From: Bacteroidota bacterium
GTDB taxonomy: Bacteria; Bacteroidota; Bacteroidia; UKL13-3
Direction: 5' to 3'
NCBI GenBank assembly: GCA_010027395.1
Contig: RGVD01000005.1
Coordinates: forward strand, 1-28,541
DNA length: 28,541 bases
Below, in pieces: positions 16,406 to 23,945 of this stretch. The position numbers and the translations under genes are program-made. The notes under the pieces are model-generated. The model searched no databases. It was not told the DNA's origin and saw nothing but the letters and a program-made list of their open reading frames with translations. Every line of letters starts with the position of its first letter. The first letter of the stretch is position 1.

Positions 16406-17379
16406 ACAAATTTTTTGCTAACAACACCCAAATCTGTTTTGATACTTATAAAATACAAACCACTATTTAACCCTGAAACATCTATGCTATATGAATTTGA
16501 ATCGCGCATGATTTCTTTACCATTGATATCTGAAACAATACATTCAAAGGTTCTTATATTTTTAGGTAAGTCAATGAATAAATGATTGGCTGCTGGATTA
16601 GGGAAAACACTTACATCATTAGATGATAATTTATCTTCAACCGATTGTTTGATGCTATATGTTAAATTGTCGATACAAAAATAGGTTGGGGTATTTATTC
16701 CAAATCCACCGAAGGTATCACTTGATGCAAAACTAAATGTTAAACTGTCGAAACGGCCGATTTTACTCAGGTCGACCCATTTCCAGTTTTTAACAATATA
16801 ATCTTTGCTATTGTCTGCAAAACGGTAATCCGCCAGATAAAAATTAACTACTGAATCTTTTTGAATGCCATTTTTAAAACCAGTGAAGCTTACCATTAAG
16901 TAATCAGGATAAGAACTCTGTCCTAGGCCACTTTTGGTTCCTGTGGTATCGCCAAATTTGCGGGTAAATGAATCACCCTTCTTCATACTATAATAGGCAT
17001 AGGTGTTATTGGTTATATAAAAACCCATCACATCTTTGTTAACTTTTATATGACCATAACTGTATGCCACACCATAATTATTCGAATTGTCATAACCTCC
17101 ACCAGTAATTGAATTGGCTTCATTTAAGTAGCCTTCACCTATCGAATCCTTTTTGTTTGAAATGGCAAATCCACTCCAATAATCACCCGAAGTGGCGGTA
17201 TCGTATTGATTTGAAAAGAAAGCAGCACCGCTGTTAAATCCTTTTTTCCAATCTTCACCTTTATTATAAGAATTTGGAGCAAGTGTAATGTCCTCAAAAG
17301 TTGAGGTAAATTGAGCATTAACATTCATTGCAAATAGGCTTGAAATTAAAGCCAAAATTAATTTGTAATTGTTTTTCAT
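16390..17379 (-). CDS. DUF4465-like protein with T9SS sorting domain, BtuH-like candidate B12 binder
   Basis: The 329-residue protein has a signal peptide (MKNNYKLILALISSLFAMNVNAQ) and a large beta-rich domain (about 25-240). Its motifs, such as FEDITLAPNSYNKG, WSGFAISN, SYPDYLMVSFTGF and FYLADYRF, are typical of DUF4465. The C-terminus (about 255-329) is a type A sorting domain: VSVFPNPAANHLFIDL, CIVSDINGKEI, GLYFISIKT, KKFVV. In gut Bacteroides, B12 loci encode surface B12-binding BtuH lipoproteins which, as I recall, belong to this family. The position here, 11 bp after btuB under a cobalamin riboswitch, supports the same job. This version has no lipobox, so it would be exported by T9SS. 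The last four residues and the stop are encoded by the palindromic element. Confidence 0.78.
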   Translation of the reverse strand: MKNNYKLILALISSLFAMNVNAQFTSTFEDITLAPNSYNKGEDWKKGFNSGAAFFSNQYDTATSGDYWSGFAISNKKDSIGEGYLNEANSITGGGYDNSNNYGVAYSYGHIKVNKDVMGFYITNNTYAYYSMKKGDSFTRKFGDTTGTKSGLGQSSYPDYLMVSFTGFKNGIQKDSVVNFYLADYRFADNSKDYIVKNWKWVDLSKIGRFDSLTFSFASSDTFGGFGINTPTYFCIDNLTYSIKQSVEDKLSSNDVSVFPNPAANHLFIDLPKNIRTFECIVSDINGKEIMRDSNSYSIDVSGLNSGLYFISIKTDLGVVSKKFVVGAN

Positions 17380-17390
17380 ATATGTGTAGT

Positions 17391-19319
17391 TTAAATTTTT
17401 ATGGATAGTGTGAGTTGATAATAACGCATGGGAACAGCCCTATTCGCAATCACTTGATAGTTCTCGTTCCAAGCATTGTTTATGTTAAGGTTATAACTAA
17501 GAATGATTTTATTGATTTTGATATTTTGCCCGACTGAAAAATTACCAATGCTATATGAATCTAACCATTCATTGTTATCACTTGTGGTGAATCGAATGCC
17601 TGTGTAGGTGTGATTATAAAGAACATAATATGATTTGATATTTGCTCCCAAAGTCAAGCTATACTTCAGTCTTGGCGAGTAGGCTATTTGTTTACCTAAT
17701 GAAGCATCACCGTTTAAATAACTTTTTTCAATGGTAGATTGACTTGCATCATACAAGGCTTTCATAAATATGTGAGAGCCTTTTATGGTATAGCTTATAT
17801 TAGCTTGCAGTTCCAACCCCATACTTTTTGTTTGGCTAATATTCATTGGGCTGTTATATCCATCGCTGATGGTCCATTGGATAAAATCATCCATGAATCG
17901 GTTGTATACACTTGAGGTAATTTCCCATTGTGTTTTTTTGAATTTGTCTTTTGGTAAAGTATATTTAATGGTGAATTCCTCACCCCAACCCTGCTCTGGT
18001 TTTAGGTTAATGTTTCCTCTGGCAAAGGCATCATTCCAATACAGTTCGTTAAAGGTAGGTAGGCGATAGCTTTGGTTGATATTGTATGATAACTTAAAGT
18101 TTTTTAAACCTGCAAACTCAAAACCCAATGATGAAACCAAAGGTGCGTCTTGCCCATTGATGAACTCTTTGCGACTGCTCAGACAGCTGCTGAGTTTGTA
18201 TTTGTTTGATACAATTTTATAGGATGCAAACAAAGCCAATCTCTTTTGTTGCTTGTAAGTTGAATAAGCATCTGAAACAGCTTCTGTGTAACTATAATTG
18301 GCCGACAGTTGTATATAATGATTTTGAAAAGGATGGAAATAATTCTCAATAAAAGTATTGTATTGGCTGCTATGGGCTGAGCTTTTGCTCAAGTTGGTGT
18401 TGCTATAGGTAATGCTTTCTTTTAACAAAGCTGAGCGAAGGTTCAATTGATAAAGCTTTCTCATATATTTCCATTCAGCGCTTATTCTTAGACTTTCATC
18501 TTGTTGATTGGCTTTTGTATTTGGTGTATTGATAGCTGGAGGTATTTGTCTATCACTACCCTGCCACCAAAGATGCATTGATACTTGGTTGTTGTTGTTT
18601 ACTTGCAAATACTCATCCCACAAAAGTCCGCTTTGTTGCAGTTTGGCGTTGGTTTGCTTTTGTTCTTTACCTTGGTTTAAATAGGAATAATCATTGTCGC
18701 CCCATTGATTAAATAATTTAATAGATGAGAATGATTTTTTATCACCATACGACAATTTGATTACTTGTTGTTGGTTGTTAAAACTCCCCAATGAATAACT
18801 CAACTGGCTTTTAAATCCCGACTGAAACAAGGCTCCATTGTTCAGTATGACTGAGCCTCCCACTGCACCACTTCCATAAATGCTTGAAGTACTGCCATAG
18901 TCAATCAATATATTTTCAAACAAGTTGGCTGGCAATAATGCAAAATCTGCTTGTCCAAGCATAGGGCTTTGTAGGTTAAATCCATTCCACAATATAGCGG
19001 TTTGATTGGCCGAAGAACCTCTAAAACCTGCTGTAGCCAGACCACCCGCACCATAAGATTTGATAAATATTTGGCTGTATTTGCTAAGCACATCCGCCAC
19101 AGAATTGGCCTGTTGGGTTTGAATAAATAAAGTATCAATATGCTGCGTTTTTACACCTGTTTTAAATGCATCTAGTTTATTGGCATAAATATCAATTGAC
19201 TTTAGTTTTTTGTTGGGCAATACTAGCTTGTTGCTGTCAATCGGATTCGATTGATAAGCTTGTGCCACAGCCCACGCGCTTAGCACCAAACAGAAAAGCA
19301 TACAACAATATTTTTTCAT
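17391..19319 (-). CDS. btuB: BtuB-type TonB-dependent receptor for cobalamin
   Basis: A 642-residue receptor with a signal peptide (about 1-20) and no N-terminal carboxypeptidase-like domain, as in BtuB-size receptors. The plug (about 45-170) contains SVADVLSKYSQIFIKSYGAGGLATAGFRG and YGSGAVGGSVILNN-type segments. The barrel ends YYQLTLSIKI. Identity rests on the plug type, the length and above all the cobalamin riboswitch directly upstream, with BtuH-like and BtuG-like genes directly downstream. It would carry B12 across the outer membrane using TonB energy. Expression should fall when intracellular cobalamin is high. The inner-membrane BtuCDF genes are not in this window. Confidence 0.88.
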   Translation of the reverse strand: MKKYCCMLFCLVLSAWAVAQAYQSNPIDSNKLVLPNKKLKSIDIYANKLDAFKTGVKTQHIDTLFIQTQQANSVADVLSKYSQIFIKSYGAGGLATAGFRGSSANQTAILWNGFNLQSPMLGQADFALLPANLFENILIDYGSTSSIYGSGAVGGSVILNNGALFQSGFKSQLSYSLGSFNNQQQVIKLSYGDKKSFSSIKLFNQWGDNDYSYLNQGKEQKQTNAKLQQSGLLWDEYLQVNNNNQVSMHLWWQGSDRQIPPAINTPNTKANQQDESLRISAEWKYMRKLYQLNLRSALLKESITYSNTNLSKSSAHSSQYNTFIENYFHPFQNHYIQLSANYSYTEAVSDAYSTYKQQKRLALFASYKIVSNKYKLSSCLSSRKEFINGQDAPLVSSLGFEFAGLKNFKLSYNINQSYRLPTFNELYWNDAFARGNINLKPEQGWGEEFTIKYTLPKDKFKKTQWEITSSVYNRFMDDFIQWTISDGYNSPMNISQTKSMGLELQANISYTIKGSHIFMKALYDASQSTIEKSYLNGDASLGKQIAYSPRLKYSLTLGANIKSYYVLYNHTYTGIRFTTSDNNEWLDSYSIGNFSVGQNIKINKIILSYNLNINNAWNENYQVIANRAVPMRYYQLTLSIKI

Positions 19320-19456
19320 TTGTTTTGAAACAATTGTTGAGCCATGAGAATGAAAATGAATGAATACGAATAAGGAATGTCAATAAAAATTGAGATATAC
19401 TTTTTTCGTATCACACAGCCTTTTTTCCCGAAAGCTACAATGATGTTATTTGCCTT

Positions 19457-19641
19457 AGGCAGGTCTTCTGACTTACACCATTTTTGTTAGTCTTCCCATT
19501 CCGATTGGCGGAACAGTGACAAGAAGGAAACAAAAATTTTTGATTTACCATATGGTAAATCGGTGCTTACAGCAGCGGGTACTGTTCAAGAATTTCACTT
19601 GATTCCCTTTTCATCCCGACCCGTGTCGGGAACCAAAAGCG
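19457..19641 (-). promoter_or_regulatory. cobalamin (B12) riboswitch
   Basis: On the minus strand the conserved elements occur in order: AGGGAATC (19601-19608), GTGAAATTC (19590-19598), GTACCCGCTGCTGTAA (19567-19582), the GTCACTG segment, GGGAAGACT (19489-19497) and AGTCAGAAGACCTGCC (19458-19473). This is the standard layout of the aptamer that binds adenosyl- or other cobalamins. A variable stem is formed by the 20-bp palindrome at 19542-19561. The aptamer ends about 138 nt before btuB. I see no clear terminator in that leader, so control may act on translation; this is unresolved. Confidence 0.94.
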
Positions 19642-19645
19642 ATTA

Positions 19646-19675
19646 CAAAACTACACCTAAACTCAATTTCTGCAA
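19646..19675 (-). promoter_or_regulatory. Bacteroidota-type promoter of the B12 operon
   Basis: On the minus strand a TTG (19673-19675) is followed after exactly 19 nt by TAGTTTTG (19646-19653), matching the -33 TTTG / -7 TAnnTTTG consensus of Bacteroidota sigma factor promoters. The predicted transcript start is about 19640, just ahead of the first riboswitch stem. Confidence 0.75.
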
Positions 19676-20123
19676 GACACTTTTTTTTATCTTGGCTCAA
19701 AGCCTGATACTCTAGGCAAGAAAATTTTTACCCAATCCATAAACATTTTCAAGCAGATTTAATGATTGTCATATACTTTTGATGTAAAGGATTTTTATGG
19801 CCATAGATTTTGAACTTAGAGTCAATTTTTGCAGTTTATTGCTATCACCTAATATTAGAGTCAAAAGGTCTTTAAGGATAGCATTTTGTTCTGTTCCTTT
19901 GCATCACAATCTGGATTTTATAGTTGCAGGTGACGCTGCGCTAAAAGGCCAGCAGTGGCAGTGCACAGAGCATAAACTCCAAAGCACTATTTACCCAGTT
20001 TCCCTTTATTATCGGATTGTTAACTTTTATTATGATCCTTTGGAGAAAGAAATAAATTCATATCATTGTGCTTTAAGCTAAAATAAAAAATTAATTGATT
20101 TTAGAATATATGTATCAGCAATA
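19676..20123. other. 448-bp intergenic stretch without a confident gene
   Basis: Upstream of the B12 promoter, this DNA holds one 94-codon open frame (19797-20081, plus strand) of odd composition and no recognised family, which I do not accept as a gene. It contains a locally GC-richer patch (about 19925-19970) unlike its surroundings, possibly a relic of inserted DNA. No RNA gene or terminator is evident. The upstream control region of the alpha/beta hydrolase should also lie here. Confidence 0.5.
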
Positions 20124-21191
20124 TTGCTTCAGTTTCATTTCATCTTTAAAAATAAATTTACATTGGTCTCGTTTCTAGCTGGACTTCGATTTATTATTTA
20201 TTCTTCTCTGCTCAAAAATAGTAGTAAAGGAGAGGAGGGAGAATTGTTGCTTTCAAGTGGTAAAACACCTGTGCTTTTGTATACGCCTTCTCAAAAAGAA
20301 AAAGGCCTCATTATTTCTCTTTGTGGCTTTTCTATGAGTGGATATGAGGATACACGTATAGCAGTGTTAAACAATGCCTTTGCCAAATTAGGTTACCGTG
20401 TAATCACTCCCAAGATTCCTACCATTGATGCTTTATTAATTCATCCAACTGGTATTGATGAAATGAAGGAAGTTATTCTGCATATTGAAGCTGATGAGTT
20501 ATTAAACCCACACAAATTCCGTCCTGCTGTATTTGCACCTTCCTTTTCAGCTGGTATTGCATCCTTGGCCATTGCTGATATGCCTGAAAAAAATGTGTCT
20601 TCCTTGTGTTTGATAGGCGGTTTTTGTGATTTTGAAAAAACCATTCAATTTGCCTTAACCAACGAAAAAAATGAAGATGATTATGGGATGCATATTCTCA
20701 TGAAAAATTTTTTAAAATATGAAGTAGGCAATAATACTAGATTGGATGAGCTGGTTCAAACCGCCCTTGAAGACAATGGTTTGAAAAGACAAGTGCCATT
20801 GCTACCCGCCTTGCTTGCGCAAACCAATGAAGAGACCCGCGATTTGTATAACAAGCTTAGATACGATACCGGATTTAGAAGTGAAATAATAATGCGTGCT
20901 TGGACTAAAATCCCTGATTTTGTAATTTGGAAAAACAGACTTGATTTGTCAAAGCATGCTAATAAAATTAAATGCCCTGTTTGCATCATTCATGGCAAAG
21001 AAGATAATGTCATTCCCTCATCAGAGTCGGTATTGCTGCATTCTTTGATTAAAGACAATACAAGAACCCATTTAGAAGTATCAAATTTACTTGACCATGG
21101 CGACCTAAAAGTTGGGTTTAAAATCTTTAGCGAAATTGCCCATTTGGCAAAGGCATTTCATTATTTTATGAAATATATAGATAAAAAATAA
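20124..21191 (+). CDS. alpha/beta hydrolase-fold protein
   Basis: The open frame gives up to 355 residues from TTG 20124; there is no in-frame ATG before residue 71, so the start is uncertain (TTG 20163 is an alternative). The N-terminus (about 12-30) is hydrophobic and may anchor the protein. The core is an alpha/beta hydrolase: LIISLCGFSMSGYED in the oxyanion/turn region, a nucleophile elbow at S140-F-S142-A-G144, an acid in HGKEDNVIPSSES (about residue 291) and a histidine in LDHGDL near the C-terminus. The first glycine of the usual GxSxG is replaced by serine. Substrate is unknown; the family covers esterases, lipases and dienelactone hydrolases. It is monocistronic. Confidence 0.75.
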   Translation: MLQFHFIFKNKFTLVSFLAGLRFIIYSSLLKNSSKGEEGELLLSSGKTPVLLYTPSQKEKGLIISLCGFSMSGYEDTRIAVLNNAFAKLGYRVITPKIPTIDALLIHPTGIDEMKEVILHIEADELLNPHKFRPAVFAPSFSAGIASLAIADMPEKNVSSLCLIGGFCDFEKTIQFALTNEKNEDDYGMHILMKNFLKYEVGNNTRLDELVQTALEDNGLKRQVPLLPALLAQTNEETRDLYNKLRYDTGFRSEIIMRAWTKIPDFVIWKNRLDLSKHANKIKCPVCIIHGKEDNVIPSSESVLLHSLIKDNTRTHLEVSNLLDHGDLKVGFKIFSEIAHLAKAFHYFMKYIDKK

Positions 21192-21272
21192 GAAGCTATT
21201 TGGAGTATGTTATTTCGATTTCAGTTGTTGGTGACGCTTGGCAAGAAAAATAACAAGGGGCGGAGACGAGTC

Positions 21273-21341
21273 TGTCATTTTGAGCAGAGTCGAAAAATGG
21301 ACTGACTCCACCATTCACCGTTCTCGACTCCGCTCCTGACA
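21273..21341. repeat. imperfect inverted repeat, REP/MITE-like
   Basis: The left arm TGTCATTTTGAGCAGAGTCG (from 21273) and a right arm ending CTCGACTCCGCTCCTGACA (to 21341) are imperfect inverted copies with TGTCA/TGACA ends. Similar TGTCA..GAGC..GAGTCGA repeats are, to my knowledge, dispersed in many Bacteroidota genomes. It lies in the 242-bp spacer before the SRAP gene and could fold in RNA. Confidence 0.7.
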
Positions 21342-21433
21342 ATATGCTAACACAGCAATAAAACAAAGGTCAAGCGAACTAAACCTTGCATTTGAAACTT
21401 ACTTTTAACATATTGCAGATATAAGCCCACCTT

Positions 21434-22048
21434 ATGTGTTACCATACCAAACAAAGTAAAGACATCAAACCCCTTGAGGAGCGATTTGCTGCTACATTAA
21501 CCTATCATAATTTTGTTAGTAGTGTTAGATACAACGGTTTCGCACACCCTGAAACACCCATTATATGCAATGATAAAATGCATGCCATTCAATTGTATAT
21601 TTGGGGCTTAATACCCTTTTGGGCCAAAGATCAAAGCTTTCGTAAAAACACCTTAAATGCCAAAATTGAAACCATTACTGAACTTCCCTCTTTTAGAAAT
21701 GCGGTAAAAAACCGTTGTTTAATTTTGGTGGATGGTTTTTATGAATGGAAATGGTTAGACCCCAAAGGCAAAGAAAAACAACAATACCTTATTACACTGC
21801 CTAATGATGAGCCCTATGCCATAGGGGGAATATTTAGTGAGTGGATTGATAAACAAACGGGAAAAATTATTAAAAGCTATGCTATGGTGACCACCGAAGC
21901 CAACGAACTGATGGCTGAGATACATAATACCAAAAAACGCATGCCACTTATTCTTACACCCGAGAATGAAAAATTATGGCTAGATGCCAGCGTCAGCCCT
22001 GATGCATTTAAAACCTGCGAGGTGGATTTATTGGCAAGGGAGGTATAA
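21434..22048 (+). CDS. SRAP-domain protein (HMCES/YedK), abasic-site DNA-protein crosslinker
   Basis: The 204-residue protein starts MC, and the mature N-terminal residue Cys2 is the one that crosslinks to abasic sites. Other family motifs are clear: WGLIPFWAK, NAKIETI (about 75), RCLILVDGFYEWKW (with the conserved Glu) and the MVTTEANELMAEIHNTKKRMPLIL stretch holding the catalytic His. SRAP proteins form a thiazolidine crosslink with abasic sites in single-stranded DNA, shielding them during replication. Its length is close to E. coli YedK. There is no SOS-type operator visible upstream and no DNA repair partner adjacent. Confidence 0.95.
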   Translation: MCYHTKQSKDIKPLEERFAATLTYHNFVSSVRYNGFAHPETPIICNDKMHAIQLYIWGLIPFWAKDQSFRKNTLNAKIETITELPSFRNAVKNRCLILVDGFYEWKWLDPKGKEKQQYLITLPNDEPYAIGGIFSEWIDKQTGKIIKSYAMVTTEANELMAEIHNTKKRMPLILTPENEKLWLDASVSPDAFKTCEVDLLAREV

Positions 22049-22505
22049 ATCATATTATCCCAGTCCTTTGTTGTGATACCCCAACAACAAAATTCTTCAC
22101 CTAATTATTCAATTGGTGTGGAGACCAATTGGGGACAAATATTCAGCATTTGTTGTTTTGAGCAAAAGATTTTTGGTTACAAAGAGAAATATTTTTGTTG
22201 CCGTATTTTATCGTAGCAAACAACTTTATTCCGATTAATCGGTAGAAGCACCTCTGCTCTTAATTAATCGTCATTTCGTGTCTTGAAAAGTTAGAAAACT
22301 ATTTTTATCGAATAAACTTTAAGTTACTTTAGCAAATATGATATTAGATAATGTTTCATGACTAAACCCATGGATAGCGCTTATTAATCAACACTTCCTT
22401 TCAAACAAAGATTTATAATGGCTTTCAGAAGTAAATAGTGTTTTTTGAGATTTTGAAAAATATGAAACAATAATGTTTCTATCCATCTCAGGATTTAACA
22501 ATATT
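22049..22505. other. 457-bp convergent intergenic stretch with short hairpins
   Basis: No gene is supported here. Two hairpins are visible: TTTGTTGT with ACAACAAA (about 22069-22092) and CAATTGGT with ACCAATTG (22110-22131), the latter within GTGTGGAGACCAATTGGGG, which resembles a dispersed Bacteroidota repeat. The rest is AT-rich without a T-tract terminator. It may be remnant repeat DNA. Confidence 0.5.
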
Positions 22506-23198
22506 TTACCTCCCCATCTCGGCATTCATAATCTCTACCAACTCCTCATCACTTTTAATAAAACGGTATGAAGTTGGAATTTGAAACAAAACATCACCCA
22601 CTTTTTCATCAAAAACTTGTCTTACTTTTAAGGTCTTTGTAATACCATCTTGTGTTATAGTATATTCCATCATAAAACCTTCAATAGCATCATAGTTGGT
22701 ATCAGTGCCATTCATTATTTTAGGAAGTTTATCTGTATACCAACAAACATTGTTCAACGTAGTTTCGCCATATTTTAATCGGATGTTGGCTTTTTTACAT
22801 ATGTATCCAGCAATGAGTTTGGTGTCATCACTTTTGGTAACGCTTATATCTGGTGCATTACCCACACCTGCCAAATCAACTTGTGCTTTTTTGATATCCT
22901 CTGCAGTTTTCTTCATGGCAAATTTTTTCCCCTGCAAATTCATCAAGATAATCACATCGTTCATGCCACTATCTGCAATGGTGGTAATTTTACCTGCAGC
23001 ATTGGGCATTTCTACCCTGCTTTTTCCATTTTTAAAATATACAGTGGCATCTTTAGGCAACATGGCTTCAAATCTTTTAGCCTCACCCGTAAGGTCAGGA
23101 TAAGTGATGTCATAAAATACTTTTCCTTCTGTTAATTTGTTTTGCGACCAACCTTGTAAGCTTATGCAACATAGGAGGATGAATAATTTGTAGTTCAT
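22506..23198 (-). CDS. secreted DUF4412/GLPGLI-like protein of unknown function
   Basis: I use ATG 23198 (230 residues), which opens a signal peptide (MNYKLFILLCCISLQGWSQ); a TTG at 23210 would overlap the preceding gene. The mature part is beta-rich with the pattern LTEGKVFYDITYPD, VYFKNGKSRVEM, a methionine/lysine-rich middle, and AGYICKKANIRL followed by a W-Y-T-D segment (NNVCWYTDKLPKI) and VRQVFDEKV. This layout is that of DUF4412 or the related GLPGLI proteins: small periplasmic or outer-membrane-associated proteins without known function. It lies 5 bp after the broken enoyl-CoA hydratase gene in a leftward group with comEC. Confidence 0.72.
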   Translation of the reverse strand: MNYKLFILLCCISLQGWSQNKLTEGKVFYDITYPDLTGEAKRFEAMLPKDATVYFKNGKSRVEMPNAAGKITTIADSGMNDVIILMNLQGKKFAMKKTAEDIKKAQVDLAGVGNAPDISVTKSDDTKLIAGYICKKANIRLKYGETTLNNVCWYTDKLPKIMNGTDTNYDAIEGFMMEYTITQDGITKTLKVRQVFDEKVGDVLFQIPTSYRFIKSDEELVEIMNAEMGR

Positions 23199-23203
23199 GG
23201 GTA

Positions 23204-23940
23204 TTACCAACTTAATTTTTCTTTGTTTAAAAATGCGTTAATTCCTTTTTTGCAATCATCGCTTTTGCGTGCTTTCATATTCATGGCGGCAGCATATTGT
23301 AAGGCTTCATCCATCGATAAGTTTTGCACTTCAGCAATCATTTGCTTGGTTAAGGCTATGCTTTGAGAAGATGTTTGTTTACATAGTTTTTTAGCAAATT
23401 CAAAAACTTCATCTTCAATCAACTCCGCATCCATAACAGCATTAATCAGGCCAAATTGTAAGGCCTTTTGTGCATCAATAATATCACCTGTAAGCATCAT
23501 ACTGCGGGCATTGGTTTCACCTATTTTCCTTATTAAAAATACCATAACAATGGCTGGTACAAATCCAATTTTAACTTCTGTGTATGCAAACTTGCCAAGC
23601 CACAACCACCCGCTAAAGCTGCACCTTCAACCTGCGAAATAACCACTTTAGATGAAAGGTGAATCATTTTATATAATTCCATCAAATGAAGCGAATCTTG
23701 GAGGTTTTCTTCATCTGTATTGGTTTGAAGTTTTTGAAGAGATGCTAGATCGGCTCCGCTACAAAAAGCTTCACCATTTGCTTTAATTATAATCACCTTG
23801 CAATTTTCATCCGCTTCTGCTTTTTTAAAATTATCTTTGATAAGTTGAACAAAATCGTAGCTCAGGGCATTGCGCTTTTCTGGGCGATTGAGCGTGATAT
23901 AGGCCACGCGTTCTTTTACTTCGTAATTAATTAAATCCAT
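23204..23940 (-). pseudogene. enoyl-CoA hydratase/isomerase, broken by an internal out-of-frame deletion
   Basis: Two overlapping frames together make one crotonase. The first (ATG 23940) gives residues 1 to about 117: YITLNRPEKRNAL, the oxyanion-hole segment GEAFCSGADL and AGGCGLA. It then runs off-frame and stops at 23533. The second frame continues KFAYTEVKIGFVPAIVM, the acyl-pocket region and the C-terminal helices, ending at 23204. In intact relatives about 12 residues (of the form xxCDFxxAxxxA) separate GGCGLA from KFGYTEVKIGF. They are missing here, so the lesion is a deletion of 3n+1 bases (probably about 37), not a one-base slip. The gene lies 5 bp after comEC. The product would probably have hydrated an enoyl-CoA of fatty or amino acid breakdown. 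Confidence 0.85.
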
Positions 23941-23945
23941 ATGGT

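Noticed and set aside
19797..20081. 94-codon open frame on the plus strand as a gene
   Set aside because: The translation has no signal peptide, known motif or coherent fold, its composition is odd, and it sits alone in a regulatory spacer. Kept only as an observation on the DNA.
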